From Deltaproteobacteria bacterium (GTDB lineage Bacteria; JADJOY01): a DNA stretch of 64,000 bases. Below the pieces are notes generated by a model. That model saw only the letters and a program-made list of their open reading frames with translations, was not told the DNA's origin and made no database searches. The stretch lies in assembly GCA_016713535.1 (NCBI GenBank), contig JADJOY010000023.1, forward strand, positions 62,001 to 126,000, read 5' to 3'. The position numbers and the translations under genes were made by a program. Positions 19,265 to 27,984 of this stretch are shown here, in pieces (the stretch's first letter is position 1; the number at the start of each line of letters is the position of its first letter).

Positions 19265-20716
19265 TCAACCTACGCGACGGTGGATGAACACGGTGCCGGG
19301 GCCCCATGAGAAGTCGAGGACCGCCATCCATTCGCGCCGGAGATCGGTGCGCCGAGGCGGCTGTGTGACGGTCACGACGCGCGCGCCGGGTCGAAGCTCG
19401 CCACACTTCGCGTCGAACCGGGCGAGAGTCTCGTCGTCGAAGGTGGTGGTGGCGCAATACACGGTCGAAGCGCCGCGCCACGAGGCGAGGAAGAAATCCT
19501 GGGCGACGAACCGGCATCGGGCGAGACCGCGGGCGTGCGCGATCCGCTCCGCGCGCGCCACGAAGGGTGGTACCAGCTCGAAGCCCACCGCCGTGCAGCC
19601 CGTGAGCTGCGCGGCGAATAGTGCGAAGCGACCGGTACCCGAGCCGAGCTCGAAGAGCGCGTCGTCGGGACCGAGCCGGAGCTCGACCAGGATCGGATGG
19701 ATGGCCCCCCAAGGCGTCTCTCCGTAGGTGAGGGTCACCGCGGGCTGGCCGCCGGCTGGACGCTCGCGAAGCGAGGTGGCGTAGGCGCGGCCGAGCGACC
19801 ATGAGCGGGCCAGAGCCAGATCGATCCGCCACAAACCGGCACGCCAGTAGACCGAGCGGGCGCCGAGCCGGTCCAAGAGAGGATGGTGCCCGTCCTCAAC
19901 GCGGAGGTGGGTGGCACCCGCCACACCTGGATCACCCATCTTCGGCGGGACCAGAGGGGTCGGGAGTGGGGGAGGCGGAGGTGGGACTGGTACCGGCGGC
20001 GCTTCGACTGGGGCGCTTTTCTTCGCTTTTCCAGAGCCTTTGGTCGGCTTCGCACCTTTGCCGGTGGGCTTTTTGTCGGGCCCGGGCGGCTTCGAGGCGG
20101 CAGGCGGTGCCGCGGTCGGTGGCATGGGCTTCACGGAGCTTCCCACCACAGCCACCTTCGGAACGAGGGGCAGCGGGTCGACCTGAACACCGTTGCGGAG
20201 GATCTCGAAGTGCAGATGCGTTCCAGTCGATCGGCCCGTGGAGCCGAAGCGTCCGATCACGTCACCCTGCTTCACCTCCGAGCCGGCGGAGGCGTGGCGC
20301 CAGACCATGTGCGCGTACCGAGTTGCGTAGCCGTTGGGATGCTTGATTTCTATCCATTCGCCGTATGTCTCGCTCGTCTGACTGATCGAGACGACGCCGT
20401 CGGCAGCAGCGAACACGGGACCGACGAGGTACTCACCTTCGAAGTCGATCCCCTTGTGAGGTCGGGTGGTTCCGAGCAGGGTGCGGATTCCGAAGGTCGA
20501 CGTCACCCGTCCGTTTGCGGGCAGCCGGAAACCCGCAGCAGACACCTCTGGCGGCGCGGACTGGATCGGGATGTATCGATTCAGGACCGTGCACGCGGGT
20601 AGCACCACCAGTCCGACCAGGATCACCATCGACCGCGCGGCATGCGTCGATCGGTAACGTGCCACCCTTTCATGGCCCATGCGCCGCGACGCTCGGATTC
20701 GCGGGCTGGGGATCAT
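19265..20716 (-). CDS. M23 lipoprotein peptidase fused to a SAM-methyltransferase domain
   Basis: A 483-residue continuous frame with two unlike halves. Residues 1-42 form a lipoprotein signal (VILVGLVVLPAC). Residues 60-185 are a LytM/M23 peptidase with the zinc ligands H87 and D91 (RPHKGIDFEG) and H167/H169 (GTHLHFEI), normally cutting peptidoglycan. Residues 190-258 are a Pro/Lys-rich linker. Residues 260-483 look like a cytoplasmic class I methyltransferase with the SAM motif DALFELGSGTGRFALFAAQ and CRFVAQDFFLASWRGASTVY. Such a combination of compartments is unexpected. Either a stop between the genes was lost (Met260 could start the second protein) or it is a true fusion. The start may instead be ATG 20680. 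One copy of the 13-bp motif lies at the junction. Confidence 0.75.
   Translation of the reverse strand: MIPSPRIRASRRMGHERVARYRSTHAARSMVILVGLVVLPACTVLNRYIPIQSAPPEVSAAGFRLPANGRVTSTFGIRTLLGTTRPHKGIDFEGEYLVGPVFAAADGVVSISQTSETYGEWIEIKHPNGYATRYAHMVWRHASAGSEVKQGDVIGRFGSTGRSTGTHLHFEILRNGVQVDPLPLVPKVAVVGSSVKPMPPTAAPPAASKPPGPDKKPTGKGAKPTKGSGKAKKSAPVEAPPVPVPPPPPPLPTPLVPPKMGDPGVAGATHLRVEDGHHPLLDRLGARSVYWRAGLWRIDLALARSWSLGRAYATSLRERPAGGQPAVTLTYGETPWGAIHPILVELRLGPDDALFELGSGTGRFALFAAQLTGCTAVGFELVPPFVARAERIAHARGLARCRFVAQDFFLASWRGASTVYCATTTFDDETLARFDAKCGELRPGARVVTVTQPPRRTDLRREWMAVLDFSWGPGTVFIHRRVG
19906..19918 (-). repeat. Dispersed 13-bp motif, copy 2
   Basis: Exact GGTGCCACCCACC on the minus strand, in frame inside the M23-methyltransferase gene, where it encodes GATH(L) seven residues after the likely domain junction. 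Confidence 0.7.
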
Positions 20717-20843
20717 CGCTCGATGCGGTAGGATTCCACGGGGCTGGGACTCGGCGCTCGGGGTTCGGCCTAGGTGATCGACTCATCATGCAACCAAGCA
20801 CTCCTGCGGGACAACTACCCCAGCGGCGTCCGCGGTGCCCCGC

Positions 20844-21785
20844 ATGAACGTCCTCCTCATCGGTGGCAGCGGCTTCATCGGCTCGCACCTGAAGGACCGG
20901 CTCGTTGCGGGCGGGCACAGGGTGCGATCGCTGGACCGGGTGCCCGAGCGTTTCCGCAGCGACCCACCCCAGGTCGAGCACCTCTATGGCGAGGTTGGCA
21001 ACGAGGCGCTGCTCGACGCGGCGCTCGCAGGAATCGACGTCGTGCTGCACCTCGCGTGGTGCACGGTCCCCAAGAGCGCCGAAGACGATCCGACGTTCGA
21101 CATCCAATCGAACTTGATCCTCACCACGGAGATCCTCAAGGGAGTCGTGCGGCATCGGGTGCCACACATCGTTTTTTTCTCGTCGGGTGGCACCGTGTAC
21201 GGCCCGGCCGCGCGGGAGGCGATTCCGGAGACGCACCCCACCCAGCCGATCTGTTCGTACGGAGTGACCAAGCTAGCTGCCGAGAAGTACGTCGCGGTGT
21301 TCGCGCGACGGCACGGCTTTCGCGCCACGATCCTGCGCTGCGCGAACCCCTACGGTGAGCGCCAGGACCCACGCGGCGCCCAGGGAGCGATCACGGTGTT
21401 CCTTCATCGTGCTGCGTGCGGCGATCCGATTCGGATCTGGGGCGACGGCGACGTCGTTCGCGACTACATCCACGTCGACGACCTCGCGGAAGCCGTGGCC
21501 GCCTCGATCACCGCGACTCCCGCCTCGTTGCGCATTCTGAACGTGGGGTCCGGCCAAGGTGCCACCCTCAATCTCGTGGTCTCGCAGGTCCGCGCCGCCT
21601 GCGGGCGCGACATCGAGACGATTCACGAGCCCGGCCGGGCGGTGGACGTGCCGTGGAGCGTTCTCGATATACGAGCGGCGGCGCGGGAGTTGGGCTGGTC
21701 ACCGAGAGTCGAGCTTTTAGAAGGCGTTTCGAGGACTTGGGCCTGGATCTGTCGAGAAGATCTAAGGCCGACCGCTAGCCGATGA
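20844..21785 (+). CDS. NAD-dependent sugar-nucleotide epimerase/dehydratase
   Basis: A 313-residue extended short-chain dehydrogenase, GalE-like. The NAD site is LLIGGSGFIGSHLKDRL. The catalytic residues are the SSGGTVYG block and the YxxxK of CSYGVTKLAAEKYVAVF. Further family phrases are ILRCANPYGERQDP and IWGDGDVVRDYIHVDDLAEA. It probably interconverts or dehydrates UDP- or GDP-sugars for surface polysaccharide. The start at ATG 20844 (MNVLLIGG) was preferred over the ATG nine bases upstream because it fits the nucleotide-binding fold. The stop overlaps the next gene by ATGA, so it is co-translated with a heptose-bisphosphatase-like HAD enzyme, which supports a role in LPS or capsule sugar supply. 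Confidence 0.88.
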   Translation: MNVLLIGGSGFIGSHLKDRLVAGGHRVRSLDRVPERFRSDPPQVEHLYGEVGNEALLDAALAGIDVVLHLAWCTVPKSAEDDPTFDIQSNLILTTEILKGVVRHRVPHIVFFSSGGTVYGPAAREAIPETHPTQPICSYGVTKLAAEKYVAVFARRHGFRATILRCANPYGERQDPRGAQGAITVFLHRAACGDPIRIWGDGDVVRDYIHVDDLAEAVAASITATPASLRILNVGSGQGATLNLVVSQVRAACGRDIETIHEPGRAVDVPWSVLDIRAAARELGWSPRVELLEGVSRTWAWICREDLRPTASR

Positions 21786-22384
21786 CGGGCACGCCGGGAC
21801 AATCCAAGCCGGCGCAGGGCGGCGCAGCATCCGGCCCAACCCGCTGGGGTCCGGTGTTCTTGGACCGCGATGGCGTCATCAACCGGCGACGGGTCGGTGA
21901 CTGGGTGCGGACTCCCGAGCAGCTCGAGCTCCTGCCCGGGGCGCTCGACGCGATCGCACGCCTCACCAGGGCCGGTCGAAGCCCCGTCGTCGTTACGAAT
22001 CAGTCTGGTATTGGGCGCGGGACGATGACACGCGCCGATGTCGACCAGGTGAACGCATACCTCACCGCACGCGTCGAGCGGGCAGGCGGACGGCTACGCG
22101 GCATACTGGTCTGTCCGCACGCGCCCAACGACGCGTGTGCGTGCCGCAAACCAGGCATCGCAATGTTCGAGCAGGCCGCGACGGCCTGGGGCCTCGACCT
22201 GACTAGAGCCACCATGATCGGCGACGCTGCCTCGGACGTCGAAGCAGCTCGGCGCGCTGGCTTCGCCAACGCGTTGCTGGTTACCGACCCGGTCGAACCG
22301 TACCCGGCGAGCGCGCCCGCGCCCGACCGAGAGTTCGCCTCGCTCGCCGAGGCCGTCGACTGGCTCCTGTCGAAGCCAATGTGA
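21782..22384 (+). CDS. HAD-IIIA phosphatase, GmhB-like
   Basis: A 200-residue HAD phosphatase resembling D-glycero-D-manno-heptose-1,7-bisphosphate 7-phosphatase. Motif I is FLDRDGVINRRR (both aspartates present). Motif II is PVVVTNQSGIGRG. The zinc-binding loop is CPHAPNDACACRKPG, in which the Cys/His set of GmhB is kept. Motif III/IV is TMIGDAASDVEAARRAG. Start ATG 21782 overlaps the epimerase stop. Together the pair suggests heptose or related nucleotide-sugar synthesis for LPS; histidinol-phosphatase is the main alternative within this subfamily but no his genes are near. A strong hairpin follows nine bases after the stop. Confidence 0.83.
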   Translation: MTGTPGQSKPAQGGAASGPTRWGPVFLDRDGVINRRRVGDWVRTPEQLELLPGALDAIARLTRAGRSPVVVTNQSGIGRGTMTRADVDQVNAYLTARVERAGGRLRGILVCPHAPNDACACRKPGIAMFEQAATAWGLDLTRATMIGDAASDVEAARRAGFANALLVTDPVEPYPASAPAPDREFASLAEAVDWLLSKPM

Positions 22385-22705
22385 GCCGGACCGGTGCCAC
22401 CCACCACGGAGTTGGGTGGCACCCAGTCCCGGGCCCATGCCCCCCGATCGAGGAACCTCTCGCACCGATCAGCGTCTCACCGTCTCACTCCTGAGACGAC
22501 GGCCGTTCGCAAAACCCGAGGAATTGCCGCGCCTCTTGTCTCGGGCGTCCCATGTGGAGATGAGACAGCGCGCGTATGCCAGCACGGCATCGGGCGTGAT
22601 TCTTCAATCAATCCAATCGGTTCGAAATCCTTTTCCTGCAGCCGCGCCGGTGGCATCGCCGTTGCCCTAAGGGGAGCGCACCAACCCCTACCAAGGAGGC
22701 AACGC
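22385..22705. other. Intergenic region with two hairpins
   Basis: I see no gene here. It carries the 11-bp inverted repeat at 22393-22423 (listed separately) and a second hairpin at 22481-22498 (CGTCTCA-CTCC-TGAGACG). The right-hand part (22590-22660) is less GC-rich and may hold the promoter of the small gene that follows. Confidence 0.5.
22393..22423. repeat. Inverted pair of the dispersed motif (terminator-like hairpin)
   Basis: GGTGCCACCCA (22393-22403) and TGGGTGGCACC (22413-22423) form a perfect 11-bp stem with a nine-base loop. The left arm extends to the exact 13-bp motif. It may end the epimerase-phosphatase transcript, or be a REP-like palindrome related to the HUH transposase 1.9 kb away. 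Confidence 0.7.
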
Positions 22706-22870
22706 ATGTACGAAGTCGAACTCAAGGACGGTCGGATCCTGTCGATGAACGCCCGCGACGTCCAGACGTTCCGCCCCCTCATCCGGGCCTTCATGCTCGC
22801 GGTTCCCGCGTCGCCCACCAGCATGCCGATGGCTCGTCCCCGTCGGACCAGTCCCGCTACCCGCCGCTGA
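22706..22870 (+). CDS. Small unknown protein, 54 residues
   Basis: A short gene with an excellent ribosome site: AAGGAGG ends seven bases before ATG 22706. It encodes MYEVELKDGRILSMNARDVQ, a beta-hairpin-like start, then TFRPLIRAFMLAVPA and a basic, Pro/Thr/Arg-rich tail. I do not recognise the family. The strong ribosome site is the main evidence that it is translated. It precedes a lipoprotein gene, also with a strong site, and may be co-transcribed with it. Confidence 0.5.
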   Translation: MYEVELKDGRILSMNARDVQTFRPLIRAFMLAVPASPTSMPMARPRRTSPATRR

Positions 22871-22973
22871 AGCGCCTGCTGGCGCCGGCTCAGCGGGCGG
22901 TCGCAACGTCGGCCCGCCGTCCTCATGTATCTCGACGCGGCGCAACGGTGCCGCACCGTCAGGAGGGCTCGTC

Positions 22974-23492
22974 ATGCCTGCATTCCGTCCACTCGACTAT
23001 CGCGCGACGTCACTCTTGATCGCCTTCCATCTGTCCTTTGCCCCCGTGGGATGTGGCGACGACGCGAAAGATGCTCCAGCCGGGGTCCCGGATCTGACGA
23101 AGGACTACGGTTCTCTGGCCTACGAGTTCGTCACGGCCCAGGCTGACGGCGGACTCACGCGCATTCTGCTGCACTCGAACGGTGAGCAAGCCGTGCTGTT
23201 GATTCTCGAAGATGGTGCGATCGATCGTGCGCGGTCGGCGAGAGCGATCGGTCGGGTTCGCGACGCTGCGACGCTCGAGCTAACCGAGGGACAGGTGAAT
23301 CTCGACGCAAACGGCACGTTCGCGGACAACGACCTCGTGCCGGCGAAAGGCTACGTCCTTCTGGCTCAGCAGGAGATTGCAAGCAACGACCTGGCGATCG
23401 GCTCGGTCGCACAGCTCGCATATACGTTTCGGGCCGTGCTCAGCGGCACCGCGAACGCCGACGTGCTCGCGCCACTCTTCGACCCTGCCTGA
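22974..23492 (+). CDS. Putative lipoprotein of unknown function
   Basis: A 172-residue exported protein. The N terminus has a hydrophobic stretch ending in LSFAPVGCGDD, a plausible lipobox with Cys followed by Gly-Asp-Asp. The rest is a mixed alpha/beta domain (VLLILEDGAIDRARSARAIG, LELTEGQVNLDANGTFADND) that I do not recognise. Start ATG 22974 is preceded by AGGAGGG seven bases upstream. It runs convergent to the next gene with only 6 bp between the stops. Confidence 0.6.
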   Translation: MPAFRPLDYRATSLLIAFHLSFAPVGCGDDAKDAPAGVPDLTKDYGSLAYEFVTAQADGGLTRILLHSNGEQAVLLILEDGAIDRARSARAIGRVRDAATLELTEGQVNLDANGTFADNDLVPAKGYVLLAQQEIASNDLAIGSVAQLAYTFRAVLSGTANADVLAPLFDPA

Positions 23493-23498
23493 GGCTCG

Positions 23499-24095
23499 TC
23501 ACCGACGCGGGGATTCGAGCGTGGTCTCGTCGGCGACGATCGGCGCGACCGCCGCGCCGAATACGATCGCGGGTAGCGCGAGCCACCGAGCGTCGTCCGG
23601 TACGATCTCGGCCGTCCCGGGTCCGCGGCTCAACGGATAAGACTCAAACGTGCGCTCGTTGCCGAGACGATCCTCGATGCGCACCCGTACCGACTCGAAG
23701 CCTCGCACCTCGGGCAGCAGCTCCGAGAACCACACTTCGGTTCGCCACCAATTGAGCGGCCACAGCACGCCTTGCCACTCAGGCTCCTCGAGGCGACGAG
23801 AGAGCGTCACATAGCGGCCGTCGCTCGTGACGAGGTCCAGGCTCGCGCGTCCGACCATCTGACCGAATCCGCGTCGGAGTGGACCCCAGGTCCCGCGCAT
23901 TGTCCCGTAGATGACAGTTCCTTTGCCGGGGAGTGACTGGACCGCCTTTACGCTCGCGCCGAGCATCGGGGGACGACCGGCCGAGGACACTACGGTCGCG
24001 ATCCCGACCGCAACAAACCCGATCGTCGCCTGGTTCAAGGCTCGGACCAACGACTTCAGTGGTCCACCGTCGGTGAGATGCGTCGAGTTGCCCAT
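23499..24095 (-). CDS. Unknown protein with one membrane span
   Basis: A 198-residue protein starting MGNSTHLTDGGPLKSLVRAL. A hydrophobic segment near the N terminus (TIGFVAVGIATVVSSAG) and another near the C terminus (WLALPAIVFGAAVAPIV) may be membrane anchors, with a beta-rich central domain (RYVTLSRRLEEPEWQGVLW; RVRIEDRLGNERTFESYPL). I do not recognise the family. It lies alone, convergent with the lipoprotein gene. Confidence 0.5.
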   Translation of the reverse strand: MGNSTHLTDGGPLKSLVRALNQATIGFVAVGIATVVSSAGRPPMLGASVKAVQSLPGKGTVIYGTMRGTWGPLRRGFGQMVGRASLDLVTSDGRYVTLSRRLEEPEWQGVLWPLNWWRTEVWFSELLPEVRGFESVRVRIEDRLGNERTFESYPLSRGPGTAEIVPDDARWLALPAIVFGAAVAPIVADETTLESPRR

Positions 24096-24293
24096 GCGAC
24101 CGCCGAACGGGAGCTCAGCTTAGCAGGGTGGCACCGGCCCGGAGCCGGTCACGACCGGCAAAGGGGTCATGGTGCGTCGTCCAGGGCGCGCGTGTGCGCC
24201 CGCGCGTACGCGGATCGGGCGGGGCGATCGCTGGTTTCACGCTACGATTCGGCAATCGCATCGCTGGCACGCTAGGTGCCTCGTAGGGTGCGC

Positions 24294-25208
24294 ATGAGAC
24301 CTGTCCGATGGCTCACTCCCGGAACCCGGTGGTTCATCACTACGCGCTGCCTCGAGTCCCGGTTCTTTCTCAAGCCGACCACGGCCCTCAATCAGCGTGT
24401 CGGATTCTGGCTCGCGACGGCGCTGGACCGATTCCCTGGCATTCGTCTCCATGCTGTGTACGCGGCGTCCAACCACCTCCATCTGATCGTCACCGACCTG
24501 GACGGATCGCTGTCGACGTTCGGTGGCTTCTTCCTGGGCAGACTCGCCAAGGACGTTAACCAGCTGCTCGACCGCCTCGGGCCGGTCTTCCATCGTCGCT
24601 TCAGCGCGGAGCCGATCCTCGATGACGACGCCCTCGTCGAGCGCATCGCATACCTCGTCTGCAACCCCATCGCGGACCGCCTCACACACACCTGGCGGCG
24701 GTGGCCGGGAGTCCTGTACTGGTACGAGGACGGCAGCGCGGAGTCCCACTCGTTCCAGCGACTCGACGCCCACGCCTACACCGCGGCGCGAAGTGCGGTG
24801 CGCTCCCCTTCGAGCGTGCGCCAGCGCGACTTTTTTCGAACGGCCACGTTGAGGCTCTCGAAACCGACGGGGCGTGACGGGCGCATCGTCGCGCCGGGAC
24901 GAGTGAGAGGTGCAGTCGACGCTCGAGCCGCCGCGCTCACGCGACAGCTCCGCGGACAGCCGGTCCTCGGCCACACCGGCGTCCTCGCTCGCAGTCCGCA
25001 CGATCGTCCGACCCGATCCGAGCGCTCGCCTCGGCCACTTTGTCACGCATCCCGATTGGACGTGCGCGAAGCCTTTCGATGCGCGTGGCGCGCGCTCGTG
25101 ACCGCATACCGAAGTGCCGCCGCCCGACTCCGCGCCGGGGATACCGGCGCGAACTTCCCGGCGTTCACCTTCCCCCCGTGGCGCCCGCTCGTCAGCCCGG
25201 CACCGTGA
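24294..25208 (+). CDS. REP-associated (Y1/HUH) transposase-like protein
   Basis: Related to IS200-type and REP-associated transposases (RAYTs), which nick single-stranded DNA. Family marks are the N-terminal strand TRWFITTRCLESRFFLKP, the HUH metal site in AASNHLHLIVTD (His-Leu-His), the GPVFHRRFSAEPI turn, and AYLVCNPIADRLT, matching the RAYT phrase around NPVRAGL. The helix that normally carries the catalytic Tyr reads FLGRLAKDVNQLLDRLG and has no Tyr, so activity is doubtful. About 130 further basic residues follow the core. ATG 24294 (MRPVRWLTPG) was preferred to GTG 24276. No terminal repeats or sister copies are visible, as is usual for single-copy RAYTs. The 13-bp motif scattered nearby is a candidate target. 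Confidence 0.72.
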   Translation: MRPVRWLTPGTRWFITTRCLESRFFLKPTTALNQRVGFWLATALDRFPGIRLHAVYAASNHLHLIVTDLDGSLSTFGGFFLGRLAKDVNQLLDRLGPVFHRRFSAEPILDDDALVERIAYLVCNPIADRLTHTWRRWPGVLYWYEDGSAESHSFQRLDAHAYTAARSAVRSPSSVRQRDFFRTATLRLSKPTGRDGRIVAPGRVRGAVDARAAALTRQLRGQPVLGHTGVLARSPHDRPTRSERSPRPLCHASRLDVREAFRCAWRALVTAYRSAAARLRAGDTGANFPAFTFPPWRPLVSPAP

Positions 25209-25305
25209 GTCCCCTGCAGCGACGATCGGTTCGACGTCGAATGTGGCAAACTTTCGAGGTCGCTCCGATTCCGGCAGAGGGAGCCGGCACGAGCGCGGAG
25301 GCCGC

Positions 25306-26930
25306 TTGGAACTCGAGGACGTCACAGCTTCCGCCGAGGCAACGCGGACCGTCCTGGCGGCGGGGCGAAGCGGCGCCGATCCGACCGAGTCGAGCGTGCC
25401 GGCCCGGATCTACCCCGAATACGCCACCCTCTCCCTCCAACAGGCTGAGGCCGAGTCCGCACGGCTCAAGAACCGGCTGCGGGCGCTCGCGATCCGGTTC
25501 GAGTCCTGCGACCGAACGCTGGGTCACGCGCTTCTCGCGTCGCACCGCACGACCTGCGCCGAGGCCGGTGCGGGGGAAATCCTGAGCCGAATCGCAGAGC
25601 TGGAATTCCAGCGGGCCAACGACGTTGCCAAGGGCGGCCGCGGGAAAGCCAGCGGTGATGGACGCTGGGGAGGGTTGCTGGGTGGGCGGCGCTCCGAGGC
25701 ACGCCGCAACGGCGAGGGTGGCACCAGTGAGGGTGACCTGAAGGTACCTGAGCCGATCGACCGGGAGCTCGTCGAGTTGGCGCGTGCGGTCGCCCCGGAT
25801 CCCAGGATCGCGGAGCTTCCGGACGAGACGGTACGAGCGAGTCTCGTGAAACGCGCGGAGCTCGCTATCGAGGGCGCCGACCTGGAGGGACGGCTTCGAT
25901 TCTTACGCCGGCGCGCGCTCCCCTCTACGCTCGAGCACCCACGCGCCGCTGGCGAGGTCGGGGTTCGCAGAACCCGGAACCGTCCGGTTCCGGGTTCGCG
26001 ACCGGGTCGTTTGGATCGGCACCCAACGGTGGCGACGGCATAGGGGGGGTTCCATCGGCGCTGGCCGCACGACTCGACGCGCTCGATCGCAAGCTCGACC
26101 GGGACCTCGCAGATCTGGCCCGTACGCTCGGCGAGTTCGGTCGGCGAGTCGAAGAGGTGGGTGGCACCGCGAATCTCTCGCCCGCGAGATCCAACGGCGA
26201 AGCGGACGACCGCCACGACGAGATCCGGACACGGCTGGCCGGCGAGGAGGCGATCCGGCGCGGCCTCGCCGCCGTCGAACTCGGTCAGCGAACTCTCACG
26301 GAGGAGCTGACCGAGGCCTTCACACGCCACGAAGAAGCGCAGCTTCGGATCCTGGAGCGCGAGGACGAGCTGCGCGCTGGGCGCCTGGAGGTGACCAACG
26401 CGCAGCTCGCCGCCGAGACGGTTCGCAAGCAGGCCGCGGAAGCGGAGCTCGAGGTCGCGCGCACCACGCACGGGGCGCGAATGGATGAAGAGCAGATGCG
26501 CATGCGAGTCGACGCGGCCCGGCATGCGCAGACCATGCGGGAGCAAGAGGACGCGCAGGCGCGTGCGATCGAGCAGGCGGCGGAGGAGGCCCGCCTCCAC
26601 GCCGCCGAACAGACTCGCGCGCGCGAAGCGCGCACGGCGGAGGTCGAGCGCATGGCCCGGCTCCGGAGTCGCGCCGAATCCGCCGCCACGTCGCGTCGTA
26701 TCCGCGAGGCGCGCGAGCGCCGACGTAACACGGTGGTGTGGGTGTCGGTACTATCCGGCCTCATGATCCTGATCGTCGGCCTGCTTTGGGCGTCGGGACT
26801 TCTCGACGCCGCGGCGCTCTACCTACGTAACCAGGCGACGCCATCCACTCGGCTCGAGTCTCCCGCGACGGCGCCGACGGCAACACCCGGACCGGCGAGT
26901 CCGCCTGCGCGTCCCCGACCCGTCCGCTGA
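25306..26930 (+). CDS. Coiled-coil protein with C-terminal membrane anchor (one frameshift)
   Basis: Two frames form what looks like one protein. The first (to 26043) has helical, Glu/Arg/Ala-rich segments (LSLQQAEAESARLKNRLRAL; ELVELARAVAPDPRIAELPD). The second continues from the Gly/Ser linker at about 25950-26050 into a long coiled coil (LAARLDALDRKLDRDLADLA; EDELRAGRLEVTNAQLAAET). It then has a membrane span (VVWVSVLSGLMILIVGLLWA) and a short Pro/Thr-rich outside tail. The break near 25930-25960 is inferred because the linker reads sensibly only in the second frame. A TTG start at 25306 follows GGAGG by four bases; GTG 25243 is an alternative. Function unknown; a membrane-tethered scaffold is the most one can say. 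A copy of the 13-bp motif lies inside. Confidence 0.5.
26156..26168 (-). repeat. Dispersed 13-bp motif, copy 4
   Basis: Exact GGTGCCACCCACC on the minus strand, within the coiled-coil gene (sense codons there read VGGT). Copy 3 is the left arm of the hairpin at 22393. Confidence 0.7.
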
Positions 26931-26978
26931 CGGATGGACTTACTGCACGCGAGACTCACGATCCCCGAGGAGGCCCCC

Positions 26979-27950
26979 ATGAAGCTGGAACGGATGCTCG
27001 AGATGTGCAGACGCGATCAATGGAAGGTCGGCGACCTCGACTGGAGCCAACCTCCCCGCAAGCTCTCGAAGTCCGACGAGATCGCGATCGTCCAGCTCTT
27101 CACGGACATGGCCGGCATCGAGCGGATGGCAGGCGCCCTCTTCGAGGAGCAGCGGCGCAAGACCGACAACCCGATCCTCCGCGAGATCTTCTCGACCTTC
27201 GTGACCGACGAGGTGCGCCACTCGCACGCCGCGCAGATGCTCGCGGACTACTACGACGTCCACAAGTACAAGGCCTACCTGCCCCACCCGGCGCTGACCA
27301 AGTTCTACCCACACTTCGTGAAGACCATCCGCTTCCTGTCGCCCGAGATCGCCACCGTCTACATCACCACGGGGGAGCTGATCTTGGATGTTGCTCTGCT
27401 GCGCTCGATCAACGACTACGTCGCCGACGACATGAGCCAGCGTGCGATGGATCTCATCAACCGCGACGAGTCGCGCCACATCGCGATCGACTTCCACATG
27501 AGCGAGTACTACGCATCGAAGGAGTATCTCGAGGAGCTGAAGAAGGAACCACGCCGCCCGATCGACGAGCAGGCCGCCGCATGGGCCGCGTTCGCCGGGC
27601 TCTTCTATTACGCGCGGCCGTTCTTCAAGAGCGTGTTCTTCGAGCCCATGGATCTCGTCGATCCCTCCGGCAAGCGCATCCAGGAGGCGTTCAAACGCAT
27701 GCAGCTCCTGTCACTGAAGGACGGCGTGCTCGACCGGCCGTTTCCGCGCTTCCTGGACCGCATGCGGATCCTCTTCGAGCACCGGGTGGCGGGACCGATC
27801 CTCGGTCCCGCCATCGTCCGTCTCCTCGGCGTCGACCCGCGCTTCCTGGTCACGCTCTACGACGACGCGGACGCCCAGCGCGCCAGGAAGATGAGCTTCG
27901 ACGAAATGGCCGAGGAAGCGGTCTCGCTCAAGTACCAGGCGACCGCCTGA
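26979..27950 (+). CDS. Ferritin-like di-iron protein (possible oxygenase)
   Basis: A 323-residue all-helical protein with the paired Glu/His iron ligands of ferritin-like oxygenases. The pattern is Glu in MAGIERMAGALFEEQ, then STFVTDEVRHSHAAQML, later TTGELILDVALL, and LINRDESRHIAIDFHMSEYY, giving two ExxH-type pairs. This recalls AurF-like N-oxygenases and acyl-desaturase relatives; the substrate is not predictable. Start ATG 26979 is preceded by GAGGAGG. It lies 34 bp ahead of apaH, and the two may share a transcript. Ligand conservation suggests a functional metal site. Confidence 0.7.
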   Translation: MKLERMLEMCRRDQWKVGDLDWSQPPRKLSKSDEIAIVQLFTDMAGIERMAGALFEEQRRKTDNPILREIFSTFVTDEVRHSHAAQMLADYYDVHKYKAYLPHPALTKFYPHFVKTIRFLSPEIATVYITTGELILDVALLRSINDYVADDMSQRAMDLINRDESRHIAIDFHMSEYYASKEYLEELKKEPRRPIDEQAAAWAAFAGLFYYARPFFKSVFFEPMDLVDPSGKRIQEAFKRMQLLSLKDGVLDRPFPRFLDRMRILFEHRVAGPILGPAIVRLLGVDPRFLVTLYDDADAQRARKMSFDEMAEEAVSLKYQATA

Positions 27951-27984
27951 GGGACCTCAGTTCCCTCGCCGGCACGGCCTCACG

